This document shows positions 14,592 through 28,463 of a stretch of 64,000 nucleotides of DNA, piece by piece. How positions within the stretch are numbered: position 1 is the first letter of the stretch; every line of letters begins with the position of its first letter. Location of the stretch: contig MDYQ01000023.1 of the NCBI GenBank assembly GCA_003024175.1, positions 124,001 through 188,000 on the forward strand, read 5' to 3'. Origin of the DNA: Planoprotostelium fungivorum. Taxonomy: Eukaryota; Evosea; Variosea; Cavosteliida; Cavosteliaceae. Made by a program: the position numbers and the translations under genes. The notes beneath the pieces were generated by a model. That model was not told the DNA's origin. It saw only the letters and a list, made by a program, of their open reading frames with translations, and did no database searches.

Positions 14592-17106
14592 ATGGGGAAA
14601 CGAAAAGGAAACGAAGAGGAGATCCTATTAGAGGATGACACACCTACCAGGGGGTCAGCTGGTTTCAGCGAGGAGATCGACTTGGGGGATGATGATATCG
14701 GACACAAATCGAAGAAGAGCGAGCCCAAAGTGAAGAAAGAGAAGAAGCACAAGAAGGACAACGGAAACTACGATGAAGAGATGGATCTTGAAGAGACATC
14801 AACATCAACCAAGAAGAGCAAGAAGGAGAAGAAGGACAATCAAGAAGAAATCGAGTTAGACGAGACGCCCGTACAGTCGAAGAATGATGAGGAACTCGAT
14901 TTGGATTCGGAGAAGAAGCCCGCCAAGAAGGAGAAGAAAGAGAAGAGGGAGAAGAAGGAAAAGAAACACAAGAGGGAGAAGAACGAGGAGGAGCTCGATC
15001 TCGATGATGCAACGGAGAACAAGAAGGACAAGAAGAGGAAGGACGTAGAGGAATCGAAGAGAGCCAAGAAGGAGACCAACGATGAAGAGCTCGATCTGGA
15101 TGACCAACCCAGCAGAGAGAACTCCAAGGAGAAGAAACAGAAGAAGGAACCCACAAAGGACAAGAATGAAGAAGAGTTGGATCTCGATGACGTGAGAGAG
15201 GAGAAGAAGGAGAAGAAAGAGAAGAAATCGAAGAAGGAGCAGAAGAGAGAAGAGAAGAACGATGAAGAACTCGACCTTGAAGATGAGACACCCAAACCAC
15301 GGAAGGTTAAGAAGGAGGAGAGGAACGAAGAGGAGCTAGACTTAGAAGCTGCCGTTGCTGAGCCACCAAAGGAGAGAAAGAAGGAGAAGAAGGAGAAGAA
15401 GGAGATCAAGAAGGAGAAGAATGAGGAAGAGCTCGATTTGGATGCTGTGGAGCCGGTCGAGAAGCCACAGAAGGAGAAGAAGGAGAAGAAGGAAGAGAAG
15501 AACGAGGAGGAGCTGGACTTGGAGGAAGTAGAAAAGCCACAGAAGAAGGAGAAGAAGGAGAAAAAGGAGAAGAAGAGAGAAAAGAAGGAAGAGAAGAACG
15601 AGGAGGAGCTGGATTTGGAGGAAGTAGAGAAGCCACAGAAGGAGAAGAAAGAGAAGAAGAGAGAAAGGAGAGAAGAGAAGAACGAGGAGGAGCTGGACTT
15701 AGAGGACACAGCCAAGCCACAGGAGAAGGAGAAGAAGGAGAAGAAAGAGAAGAAGGAGAAGAAGAGAGTGGAGAAGAACGAGGAGGAGCTCGATTTAGAC
15801 ATCACACAAGCAGCAGAGAAGCCACACAAGAGTGAGAAGAAGAAGGAGAAGAAGGAAGAGAAGAACGAGGAGGAGCTGGACTTAGAGGACACAGCCAAGC
15901 CACAGAAGCAGAAGAAAGACAAGAAGAAGGAAAAGAAGGAGAAGAAAGAGAAGAAAGAGAAGAAGGAGAAGAACGAGGAAGAGCTGGACTTGGAAGAGAC
16001 AGCGAAACCACAGAAGAAAGAGAAGGAAGAGAAGAAGAAGGAAGAGAAGAACGAGGAGGAGCTCGATTTAGACATCATACAGGAAACAGAGAAGCCACAC
16101 AAGAAGGAAGAGAAGAAGGAAGAGAAGAAAGAGAAGAAGGAGAAGAAGGAAGAGAAGAGACAGAAGCAATTTGTAGAGGACATGAACATCGAAGAAGAGA
16201 CGTCATCTCATGAGAAGAGAGGGGAGAAGAACACAGAAGAGATGGACATCGAGTCTTCTGTTCCATCTGTCACGGAAGAGTCTACACCCGCCAAGAAAGA
16301 GAAGAAAGAGAAGGTGAGATGATGCGTCATGATGAGATCAAGAGTTGAAACGATAGAAGGTACCTCCAACAGAAGAACGTCCAAAGAAAAAGGAGAAGAA
16401 GGAAAAGAAGGAGAAGAAAGACAAGAAGGAGAAGAGGAAGAAAGACAAGACACCGAAAGAGAAGAGCGACGGAGAACAAGCGAGAGAGAAGGCCGATCTC
16501 TACAACTCCATCATGAACGACATGGGCGAAGATGAAGACTCTGACGAGGCTTACGATCCCTCTCACGATGTAGAAGAGAGAGACGATGGCCCCAACTTGC
16601 TCGAAGTGGCACGAACGGCATCAAAGAAGAGCCTCCAAAAGTCACGCGATCAACCGAAACCGATGGTGAGGCATCACAGACATCTCATGGAGTTGACTCC
16701 ATCCAGAAGGAAGATCCACCGGCCACACCGATGAAGGAAGAAGAAGAACCGAAGGAGGTGGGTTTGAGATGCATCGCAGGCGACTGATTGTCATCTGCAG
16801 GCGACTGAGCCGACTCCGAAGAAGAAGGTTCGCCCCGTCGAGGAAGAAGCAGAAGAGACGTTCCGTGATTACTACCTCGAAGAGCTGTCTAGACACATCA
16901 ACTTGGAGAAGACGGTGGGCCTCTTTGACTCCACGTCCTCATGTTCATCCGTTCTTCGGGCGTGTTCTCATCTGATGTAGGGACTTCCAGGAAGGGCCGA
17001 GTTGGTGGTCGATGCGGTCACATTGGGTGCCAACTTCTTCTCGGTCGCCGACAAACTGTTCCTCCTCTCTTCGATCGGTTGGAAACCACAGTCACAGGAG
17101 AAATAA
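14592..17106 (+). CDS. Lys/Glu-rich repeat protein with a small conserved-looking C-terminal domain
   Basis: Exon 1 (14592-16313) is almost entirely a low-complexity polyampholyte. About twenty acidic modules of the NEEELDLE/NDEELDLD type are separated by KEKK-rich linkers that carry KPQKEKK. The exons after 16360 continue with more Lys-rich sequence, then an acidic stretch (NDMGEDEDSDEAYDP), and end in a folded-looking domain with FRDYYLEELSRHINLEKT and LVVDAVTLGANFFSVADK before a TAA at 17104-17106. That tail faintly recalls the C-terminal domain of the ribosome-assembly protein Rsa3, a similarity I cannot test here. Start chosen at the MGKRKGNEEE methionine, where biased composition begins, rather than 41 codons upstream. 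The protein is likely nuclear or nucleolar given the dense basic patches. The long antisense reading frame over it is a mirror of the GAA/AAG codon bias. Confidence 0.75.
14760..16180 (+). repeat. Degenerate intragenic repeat coding for alternating acidic and Lys-rich modules
   Basis: Purine-rich array within exon 1 of the Lys-rich gene. Each unit is roughly 60-100 nt: a GAGAAGAACGAGGAGGAGCT-like core encoding EKNEEEL, followed by D-L-D/E and a variable AAG/GAG-rich spacer. Several units between 15.5 and 16.0 kb are nearly identical at DNA level, which points to recent unit duplication, while the earlier units are more diverged. Confidence 0.8.
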
Positions 17107-17415
17107 AGAGGGAGGACACATTGGAAGACAATCGAGGCCTGTGGAAACGAGCGAAATTTGATTGAGGACTTTCGTGTGGAGTCGGCTGGAATCTGCGAAA
17201 TGTACCGATGCGAATGTGTGTTAACGCAGATGATCTACATTAGTAAACGTGTCAGCATTTCTCTACAACATTCGCTGCATCGTCACACAAAGCTTTCCAT
17301 CTTCATCAGCAAGTAGATATTTGGGCAACCTGAGTGAGAGAAGGGTAGCCAGCAGCTGAACACTAAACACAACCTCACGTTGCTTTCACTACGATTAAAA
17401 CACATTGTATAGAGA
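17107..17415. other. Intergenic region between Lys-rich gene and cullin
   Basis: About 310 bp with no convincing coding exon. It should hold the 3' end of the Lys-rich gene and the cullin promoter. I see an A/T-richer stretch just before the cullin ATG but no motif I would name. Confidence 0.4.
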
Positions 17416-20335
<2,920 letters not shown>

Positions 20336-20451
20336 GAAGGGGTGATAAAGATAAAGTGTATTCCCAATGCTTATTCTTCTCATTAATGTGATGTTGATGT
20401 GGATCGTGTTCGTGAATAGAAGACACAATATTTTTATAGAAGACATGTTGT

Positions 20452-21195
20452 TCAGCAGTGTCCATGCAGGAACTCTCCAGCCACGGGTCTCTTGGTAGAG
20501 AGGCTTAAGATGGAGATGCTGATGCATGTGGTGAGACACGAACACGATGAATGAGACAAACTCACACGTCTGGAATGCCTGGAAATCCGTAGCCAACAGT
20601 AACGCAGCTGAACACGGGCTTGGGATCTCTATTGAAACAGACAGAAGCCCACTGTCCTTGATGCAGAAAGGTTCCATCGTAGCAGTCGACTGCAATCATT
20701 TTGAGAATCGTATCCACATCACATCGATCGAAGATGGAGCTCACCATCTACAGATTTTCCATAAGCAGAGCAGGTCTTGTTCTCCGGCTTAGCTCCGTTC
20801 TTGACGGTGTAGAGAGGGGCGAGCTGAAGAGGCGTATTAGACTTCCACTCGTCACATTTTCCAGTGGCATCGCGGCGTGTTTGATTCGAAGAAGAGATGT
20901 TGGTGAACATGGAAGAGAAGTTGTTCAGATCCGTCTGTAGCACCGTCAGTGACGCATTCGACACATCGTTCTACATCTTACATCCTGCTCGATTCCCTTC
21001 TTGCCGTCTCTGATCAGAGTATGGTACATAAGAGAATTTGTGAACATCTGTGCTGAAGAGTACAACACACGGAACTGATAATCGTCACATACCATCTCCA
21101 CAATCATCGCTCACCGAAGAAGGTGCAGGTGGAGGAGCTGCACAAGACACGATGGCCACAAAGGCGAGGAGGCAGAAGAACTTGAATGTGTTCAT
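20452..21195 (-). CDS. Small secreted Cys-containing protein, unknown function
   Basis: Starts MNTFKFFCLLAFVAIVSCAA, a clear signal peptide with a likely cut after SCAA, followed by a Pro/Ser stretch. Five exons join in frame: MFTNSLMYHTLIRDGKK; a segment with NFSSMFTNISSSNQTRR and CDEWKSNTP; VDCYDGTFLHQGQWASVCF with CVTVGYGFPGIPD; and a tail that ends LHGHC. Six or so Cys and N-glycosylation sequons fit an extracellular role. No family recognised. It is convergent with the cullin, with 116 bp between stops. Confidence 0.7.
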
Positions 21196-21515
21196 GGTTT
21201 GACCGGGAGCGTTGAAAATGAAAGTGCCACTCCTTGACATCGGTAGATTGACAAGTAAAGCGGTCCTCCGTTTCTCTTTCGTCTTTCCAGCCCATACAGC
21301 GGGTGAGGAATGAGCTTCATGGCTCAGCGTCAAGAGGGATGAAGGAGGTATTTACAAAGTTGCGACTCCGCTCTCGTAGCGGTAGTGGTCCAGTTGCGTC
21401 TCTGCGGACGACTGACAAAGAGAGGACTTTGAAAGCATCTGAACTACCGAATATCGCGATATCAAGCTGATGCTCTGTGGAGACTGGAACAGGTTGATTT
21501 GTTGTTAAAAGGTGT
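21196..21515. other. Upstream region of the secreted protein gene
   Basis: About 320 bp between the secreted protein start and the tRNA-Ile 3' end. No coding exon supported. Presumably it holds the promoter of the minus-strand secreted gene. Confidence 0.4.
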
Positions 21516-21602
21516 TGCTCAATGCAGGGATCGAACCTGCGACCCCCGCGTGTCGTGGGACGTGTATTAGCACGGTGCTCTAACCAACTGAGCTAATCGA
21601 GC
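21516..21602 (-). tRNA. tRNA-Ile(AAT) with a 13-nt anticodon-loop intron
   Basis: Minus-strand cloverleaf: acceptor GCTCGAT pairs with ATTGAGC, the D-arm contains TAGCTCAGTTGGTTAGAGC, and the T-arm is GCAGGTTCGATCCCTGC. The anticodon loop reads CTAATA, giving AAT. The 3' half of the anticodon stem (CGCGG) only pairs with CCGTG if about 13 nt (CACGTCCCACGAC) after position 37 are removed, the canonical site for nuclear tRNA introns. Unspliced length is 87 nt, spliced 74. Confidence 0.88.
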
Positions 21603-21838
21603 CGATGATTTCACGTTATATTCATTAAATTCCAATAAAATTGTCCATGCGACGTAACATCAGTGATCAGTTAAGCTTGCGCTTATTGCTCCAATCAGGA
21701 GAGCCACATTTGTTTAATCGTGTCTATATATATATGTGCACTCGATGGTACATTTATCAATATTCACGGTATGAATGACTGCTACATCAAATCAATCCCT
21801 ATATTGATGTCAGCCATCCATCCAAAAGGTGAAAAAGC

Positions 21839-21912
21839 TGCCACAAACGTGGATCGAACACGTGACCTTTAGATCTTCAGTCTAACGCTCTCCCAACTGA
21901 GCTATTGCGGCA
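21839..21912 (-). tRNA. tRNA-Phe(GAA)
   Basis: Minus-strand cloverleaf of 74 nt without intron. The acceptor GCCGCAA pairs with TTGTGGC, the D-arm carries AGCTCAGTTGGGAGAGC, the anticodon loop ACTGAAGAT gives GAA, and the T-arm is ACGTGTTCGATCCACGT. It lies 236 bp upstream of tRNA-Ile on the same strand. Confidence 0.93.
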
Positions 21913-22092
21913 CTTGTGCTTGTCGACAGTCCCCTCAGTGCAAATGTATCAGATACTAAGGGTAGTCAAATACGTGTGTTGAACAGCTGTATGTGCGGTC
22001 GACCGATCACTTGTGCGATGTGCTATAGCAGTCAATGTTGGCTGCTACAATGATTGCAGGACGTACGATAATAACAAAGAATGAATCTACAT

Positions 22093-24451
22093 TTATTCCT
22101 CCTGCAGCCACTTGTGAAACATGCCCACGAGACCCTTCCTCTCCCCCCTCTTCATCTCCTCCATCGACTGATTCCTCTCCTCCTGCACTTGTCTCATCGT
22201 CTTCTTCATCAGGTCCGTCCTCAGTGCAAAGTACAAGACGAACAGCTGCTCTTCTAGACTCCATCTCGTTCCTCTCCTCTGTCGAATGACTTCTCTGATC
22301 TACAATGGTTACGTTTCTGAGAAAAAGGAGAGATATGTCTCACCCTTCTACCCTGTTGTACGATGTTCTGAAGCTCTTCTGCTTCTTCATCGCTGTCGAT
22401 CTCACGGATCAATTCCAAGTATTCTTCCGCTTGTTCCGTCTACAACGAGTCAGTGTATGTACTTCGACGAAATTTCACCTCTCTCAGTCGCCTCTGTAAT
22501 TCGGATACCAATTCCATCATCTACAATCGATGAGAAATGAAAGTGAAAAGAAATAGAATGAATGACCTTGGGTGGATTACTCTTGTATGATTTGATGCTG
22601 TCTTGTGTCCATAGCAACGGTGGTTGCCACATGTTTGCATCCGTATTCCCTCGACTCAGAGTGATGGTCTGGTCTGCCAAATCTGACATGAACATGGCGA
22701 ATCTCTGATAGACATTTCCCTCGTACTGCTCCACTGTTCCCTCCATGATGGGAAAGAAAGTAAGACTACCCTCGTAATCTATCTACGTGTCATCCCCCAA
22801 GATATCGTATCGTACGAATATGACATCATATCGTTCTTCTATGACATCGTATCGTTCTTCTATGACATCGTATCGTACGAATATGACATCGTATCATTCG
22901 AGTATGACATCGTATCATTCGAGTATGACATCGTATCATACTGACCCTTCAGAATGCCACCTGATTCGAATATCTTTGATAATTCATAATTCACGGTAGA
23001 GATGGAAGGTATGGCTCGATTGTGCAGAGTCAGTTGAACGTTGACGTGTGTGTTCATCTCGTCTACAAAGACAATGGCATCTTCTCCTCTCTCCCTCGCG
23101 TCGATGCCGATCTGTGCAGCGGTGTAGATCGCCATGGTCTATCGCAGGTCACGTGATCAAGATGTCGTACGAGATGTCATACCTGGAGGGCGGGAAAATC
23201 GCTGGCGTCTCCCACGACAACGGTGGAGTGTGACATTGCTCCTCGATGGATGTCAGACGAGGATGGCTCGTTGTAGATGAATCAATTCACCTTTCGCCTC
23301 TAGAAATTGCACGAGAGAACGTATACCGTTCTGACTCTTACCAATGCAGACGAACACACAGTGAGTTCTGATCGACCGTCAAACAACATCCATTCTCATC
23401 GTGTATGCAATGTGACGTGATGAAATCGCACGATCCAATGTCTCTTCTCACTTGTCTGCTCCCAAAGAGGATATCATCTCGGTTGCCATCGTCGATTTAC
23501 CAGATCCTACGCCTCCGTTGATCAACACCGTCTGACCCTTGAATACGGGTTGTAGACAGTCGATCAAGAGGAAACCGGTGTGCAGCCTCTCCTTCCTCTT
23601 GTTGTAATCCATGATACCATATCGGGGGACTGAGATGGTGAGGCACGTGTATACAGAGGACATCGACTCACGTTCGAAGATGGGGCGCGTTGTAGTCGAT
23701 TCGATGGGGCCTTTTCCGTCGAGAGGTTGGCCGAGAGCGTTGATGACTCTTCCTTTCAGCTGCGGGCCGACAGGCGTCTTGATCAGTTGACCTGATGATG
23801 TTTCAATCATGCGATGGAGTGGAGATGAAATGGAAGTGAGGTTGTCACCTGTTCTCTTGGCAACTTTTTCGGTCTTTAGACCTTTCTCGTCTGATGGTGG
23901 GTGAGAAGAAATGATATGAGATGATGGTGGATCACCTTTCGCTTTGTATAGACCGACGAGAGTGGGTCTAGATAGCTCGAGAACGACACCAAGAGATGCA
24001 TCTGGTTGAGCGACTTTCATATCGTCATATGAATCATAGAAGCGGACGACTTCTCCTGCGAGATGGAATGAGCGGTGATTTGCGTTGTAAGTGAAGATGG
24101 ACTCACCGATGTTGGCTTTGTCCATGCCAACGACTTGGACGGCCTCATGTTGTCTGGCTTTGTTGATGATCAACGTGCCAGTATCTCTCGAATCGGCCAA
24201 CGGTTCGATCAGACGATCTAGAGATGATTCTGAATCGGGAATGAGCTAACGCTCGATTTGAAGGTGTCACCGTGAGAAATATAACGTTTGTAAGATAAAC
24301 ACGGTCTGTATGCTTTGCAGTGTGAGGGCAAGTTGGTTGACTTTACATTCTTTTCGAGTCCATTGTGCTGCGGTATTGAGATAGAATAATATCGTGGAGT
24401 TTGAATGTGACGAGGAAGTAAGATTCTATTCCTCTGAATAGACGCCAACAT
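22093..24451 (-). CDS. Divergent nuclear-encoded F1-ATPase alpha-like protein, probable mitochondrial
   Basis: Exon 1 begins MLASIQRNRILLPRHIQTPR, a basic, acid-free stretch typical of a mitochondrial presequence. The body follows the F1 alpha order: a beta-barrel part (GTLIINKARQHEAVQVVG), then TPVGPQLKGRVINALGQPLD and GKGPI, the nucleotide domain with P-loop GGVGSGKST, a Walker B-like strand AIVFVDEM, and an all-helical C-terminus with WSLEEQLFVLYFALRTDL, matching the alpha EEQVAVIYAGVRG segment. It departs from canonical alpha: the P-loop is not GDRQTGKT, and the usual catalytic-interface and GRPPGREAYPGDVF loops are replaced. The C-terminal linker gains an acidic helix (IREIDSDEEAEELQ). 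Nine or more short introns occur. It could be the organism's main alpha subunit evolving fast, or a paralogue beside a mitochondrial atp1. Confidence 0.75.
22801..22945. repeat. Intronic minisatellite, about seven copies of a 21-bp unit
   Basis: Units built on TATGACATCGTATC followed by GTTCTTC, GTACGAA or ATTCGAG variants, tandem inside an intron of the F1 alpha-like gene. The unit length is a multiple of three and reads open, but the flanking splice signals and conserved exons place it in the intron. Confidence 0.8.
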
Positions 24452-24663
24452 CACGTGCGTCAGCTTTTGTGATGCGATGATGTGGCTCTCGAAATCACGT
24501 GACTCAGCTCTACAACGCTGGGGTGTCCGTTACCGAGTCTAATTTTTGCTTCCCGCCACACCCAGCATCGAGGCTGATATCACCTCTCAACCTCTTTTTC
24601 CCTTCGTATCATCAGACCACTCCATAGAAACTAACAGCTCTCACCTCGTTCATCACAATCGAC

Positions 24664-25127
24664 ATGGCTACATCACCTTGGAACAAGAGGGCTCTCTTCT
24701 TCCAGAAGAACAAGTTAGCTCCACCCAATGCGAGAGAGAGTGCGATGCCACCACCCGGCGCTCCTGTGGTGTTACATCTTCCAGGTGCAGAGATGGTATA
24801 CGAAAACGGCACTTGGAGGTCAGGTGACGACATAGAACACATTCGATTTCCTCTGACTCGATCGGCGTCAGATGGGGCCGCTGAAGATCAAAACATGGCG
24901 TATCTGGAAGAAGACATACAGAACTTACAAATAGAGAACAACCATCTGAGAGAGCAGAATAATATGTTGGAACTGAAGATCGAGTTATTGCTGGACATGG
25001 TGAGAAGTGGCTGCGTGCAACATCTGACGAGAAACAGCTGGCGGTGAATCAGAATGACATCGACACGATGAAAGAGGCCGAGCGGAGATATCAGAATAAG
25101 ATCAGTAAATTAGAGAGGAAACGGTGA
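24664..25127 (+). CDS. Chibby-family basal body protein
   Basis: Two exons (24664-24999 and 25038-25127) encode about 141 residues. The family signature is present in order: a Pro-rich N-terminus with a PWNKRALFFQKNK basic patch, then VYENGTWRSGD (compare FENGQW in Chibby), followed by a coiled coil with LQIENNHLREQNNMLELK and IELLLDM, matching the ENNLLRLKVDILLDM core. The second exon extends the coiled coil and stops after KLERKR. Chibby proteins sit at the distal mother centriole/transition zone and help vesicle docking during ciliogenesis; a beta-catenin role is animal-specific. It diverges from the F1 alpha-like gene across 212 bp. Confidence 0.82.
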
Positions 25128-25255
25128 TGAGACGACACGCACGATGTCTTTGAGAGGATCGCTCATCACATCATCGGAGGACAAGACCTTCTCACCCAAG
25201 GAGAAAGAAAATGAAGCTCGAGAATGTCGACTTGTACTCTTCCAACACATTCTTT

Positions 25256-27840
25256 TTATTCATCTCGATAAGGACCAGCGGCCATCAGCATGTTCCTCTT
25301 TGTAAATTTCACATGAAACACGGGTGTCCTCTTCGTGGGCAAGCTCTTAATCAACTCGCTCGACGTCTTCGTGTCCGTCGCGGGTGTCACATCATCATCT
25401 TCCATCATCTGATTCTGTCCCTGTCTCGATGACCCCGAACAATCCCACAGGCGGACGGTCTCGTCGGCGCCGCCGGATGCCAAGAGAGAAGTCTCTGCAG
25501 AAAAGTCTAACGACCAGATCATCTTCTTGTGACCAGAGAACGTAGCCACCCTCCTTCCCGAGCCGAGGTCCCACAACATGATGAGATGATCTTCTCCTGA
25601 TGGATGTCATCAGTGGCTCGTTGTAGACGGACTCACCGGCCGAGGCGACGTATTTACCGTCGGGGGACACGGCGACCGTGTGCACGGGGCCGTAATGACC
25701 CGTGAAAATTCGTACAGAACCCGCCGTGTTTACGTCCCACAGGCGTACGGAATTATCGCTCGAGCCGGTCACGACGTAATTACAATTGGGATGAAATCTG
25801 ATGCACTACAACGCGTCAGTTTAAACTTTAAAATAGAATAAATCACGTTGACGTCAGAGAGGTGGCCGTTAAAGACACGGATCGGATTGACGTTGTCAGT
25901 TGCCCACAGCCTCGCAGTTCGATCGTAAGAGGCAGATGCAAAGTAATATCCCAGGGCAGAGAAAGAAACAGACCACACGGGGGAGTGATGACTCTTGTAG
26001 ATGACGACGTTACTCTTCGTCTTCGTGCTCCACAGGCGAACTGATGACGTCATCAGAGGCGTTATAGATGGATGACTCACTCGAGTGGTCTTGCGAGGCA
26101 GACAGAAAGTATTTCGAATCGGGGGAGAAGGATAGATCTGTCACCGGGGCGGTGTGTCCTCTCAAGTGAAGATAATTTCCACTCTCTGTATCTTCCTTTG
26201 GATCGTTGCACCACAGTCGAACGCTCGAGTCGGAGTAGCAGCCGGCGGTGTAGAGGGCGTCGTCAGACACGGAGATGTTGTTGAGGCTGATGGAGTCAGA
26301 CGTGTGGGAGAAAAATGGCGGGAAAATAGTACCTGCCGTACGAGTGGAAGGCGGTGTAGAAACAGACGGAGGGTAATTGAATTGTAGATAGAGAGGCCCT
26401 CTTGCTTAGATCTTCTAGATAAGATCTCTCCATGTCAGGTGATCTGTAGATGGAATCAGTACGCTCGATTACGTTACGTACGGATACGTATGAGTACGTA
26501 CAGTCTGGGCAGCTTCACGGTGGACACGGGGGGCTTCTTCAAATCCGGAGGGGGTTGGGTCTGATGACGTCATCATCCATCTACAACGAGGCATTCACCT
26601 CCTTCTGAGCGATACTAGCCTTTCCCTTCTTCTGTCCCTCCTCTACCTTTGCCTTCTTACTTTGTGGTTCCTGCTACTGTCAGTTTTCATTCAAATGCGA
26701 CCCTCTCACTTCATCCTCTGGTTGTACGGGCGTCTCCGGAGCTTTCTCCGAGAGATTTTCCGGTATCTTTGGGACCTGTCCCAAATTTTACCGCCAGAAA
26801 TTTCTGAGAAATTTCACCTGCTCGTCGAATAGACCCCAGTAACATTCTTTCGCGTTGACCGTTTGCTTGTTTGGTATATGAGGGATGTTGTGTTCCAACA
26901 CAGGGCCATCCTCTAAAGATAAGACTCCTTTTCCTTGCATGACTGTCAAGTGAATATACCTACTCTCGTCATTCATCCTCTCTCATTGATCGTTGAATTT
27001 TATTTGAATTTATTGTTTGGAATTGTATCTTTTCGCGAGAATGTCGATGGAGATGATGGTGATGCACGTTGATGAGATGACATCTTACCGATTCAATATG
27101 CCCAATACGATGATATTTGCCTCTTGATGAAGGAAACCCAATAAGAGTTCGAAGCTCATGCGGCTCAAGTCCAAGCGAAACTTGTTGCTGGTGAATTGGG
27201 TGGCCAGTTCGTTGTCTTTCAGCTGTTCGGGTGTCTGTAGAGTCGACAGCCGTCTGACTTCCTCCTCATGCAGCTCCGCATGTTCTTTGCCGTAAGAGTC
27301 CATGAAGAGCTTGGCCTCGTCTGATTCTCCTTTTCTCTGTAAATCGAGGTAGCAGTAGACGAAGATGGGGTAGAGGAGTCCTTTGAGTTCTCTCTTGTAA
27401 ATGTCCAATGAAGATGTGACCCAATCACGAAATGAAGAGTAGGATTTTGCAAAATTCTTGACGTCGGTCGTCGCAGCGGAAGCTGGATAGTTTTGGATGT
27501 ATGCAGACACCGAACTTGGATTCTCCATCTCGGCATCGGTTCGTGCGGCTAACGAATCAAGATTCTGCGTTCTGGGGGCAAGTTCTTGACGTAGGGCTTG
27601 CTCTGTCTTCTTCAATCCCTTCTTTGATAGAAAGTTGATAATCTGGTCGATCTGGTCACTACCAGGTGCGGGACCTTGTAATGCATTCGCCGGATGCATC
27701 TGACCGCTCTATAGTTTAAGATTAGAAGGTGCGATGGAATCTGGTGTTCGATATGGATGCTTCAATTGGACCTATTTCTAAACAAAGAATGAAGAATAAT
27801 CACCATCATAGGAGTCGCGGTGTTATTCATGAGTCCGTTC
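25256..27840 (-). CDS. TAF5: TFIID subunit TAF5 (LisH/NTD2/WD40)
   Basis: Core subunit of TFIID, possibly also of SAGA, acting in RNA polymerase II initiation. The first small exon is MNGLMNNTATPMM. A LisH-like segment follows (IINFLSKKGLKKTEQALRQ), then the TAF5 NTD2 domain with YPIFVYCYLDLQRKG and FLHQEANIIVLGILNR. The C-terminal half is a WD40 propeller, with six to seven blades seen: YSDSSVRLW, HTAPVTDLSFSPDSKYFLSA, GYYFASASYDRTARLWATD, NYVVTGSSDNSVRLWDV, SPDGKYVASAG and SGGADETVRLWDCSG. A loop in the last blade carries an acidic QNQMMEDDDVT insert. It ends after AAGPYRDE. An intron near 26.58 kb ends in CGTTGTAG and another near 25.62 kb carries the same word inverted. It is head-to-head with MED28, with 69 bp between start codons. 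Confidence 0.93.
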
Positions 27841-27909
27841 ATGTTTGGCGGGCCAAATGCGATCTGATGTGATCTTTGAGCGTTTCAAAGCAGTGCTACA
27901 CATCACATC
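27841..27909. promoter_or_regulatory. Putative bidirectional promoter of TAF5 and MED28
   Basis: Only 69 bp separate the divergent start codons, so core promoter elements of both genes must overlap here or lie within 5' exons. No TATA-like box stands out. Confidence 0.5.
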
Positions 27910-28262
27910 ATGAACAACGAAGATCAGGGACTCGTAGGGCTCGTAGATAACATAGAAACTGCTCTGAAGACATGTATACAGTCTATTTTAGACGATAACT
28001 CTACCAATGGACAACGTATGTATCTCTCTAGATGGATGACCTAACAAAGGCAGAGGAACTCCTGCATTCGATACAGCGACTAAAGCACCAATTACACATG
28101 GTACAACTTCAGCAGCAACAACTTCAAACAAAGGAGAACATAACACAGGAGATACAGAAATTAGAGGAGGCATCTCACCGAAAAGAACTGCTGCTGAAGA
28201 AGTATACCACCAAGGTCGACAACTGGCAGAGATCTTTTGAGTTGCTGATCAACCAAGAATGA
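27910..28262 (+). CDS. Mediator subunit 28-like protein
   Basis: Mediator head-module subunit that helps link activators to RNA polymerase II. Exon 1 (27910-28015) encodes LVDNIETALKTCIQSIL, comparable to the human MED28 segment VDELESSFEACFASLV. A 38-nt intron (28016-28053) joins it to exon 2, a coiled coil with KENITQEIQKLEEASHRKE and LLLKKYTTKVDNWQRSFELL, matching the MED28 KHLTKLRHWQQVL region. The spliced protein is about 104 residues, shorter than the animal protein but containing the conserved helices. The phase-1 donor and the acceptor at 28051-28053 restore the frame; a nearer AG gives an early stop. The assignment rests on pattern matching of helices. Confidence 0.65.
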
Positions 28263-28463
28263 GCAGACAGACCTCTCAAAGTTTAAAAGTTTGTTTATAT
28301 ACAAGCGAGACTCGATCGCTACAGGAATAAACCAAGTCGGTGTAACCCAACTTCCTTGTCGATGACAAATCAACTCAACACGCTTCACGACACATCCAGT
28401 CTTTCGTGCACGTTCATATTGGAAGGACGATGAACAATGAAGTGGAGACTCGATTCTGACTGT

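Noticed and set aside
14840-16189. Long minus-strand open frame (449 codons) rich in Ser and Phe
   Set aside because: It is the mirror of the AAG/GAG-rich sense repeat: codons TTC and CTC replace GAA and GAG. No splice or start context; the sense frame has an intact C-terminal domain.
22801-22999. Plus- and minus-strand repeats of MTSYRSS or YDTMSYSN as coding repeats
   Set aside because: A 21-bp minisatellite inside an intron, bounded by exons of the F1 alpha-like gene that join in frame without it.
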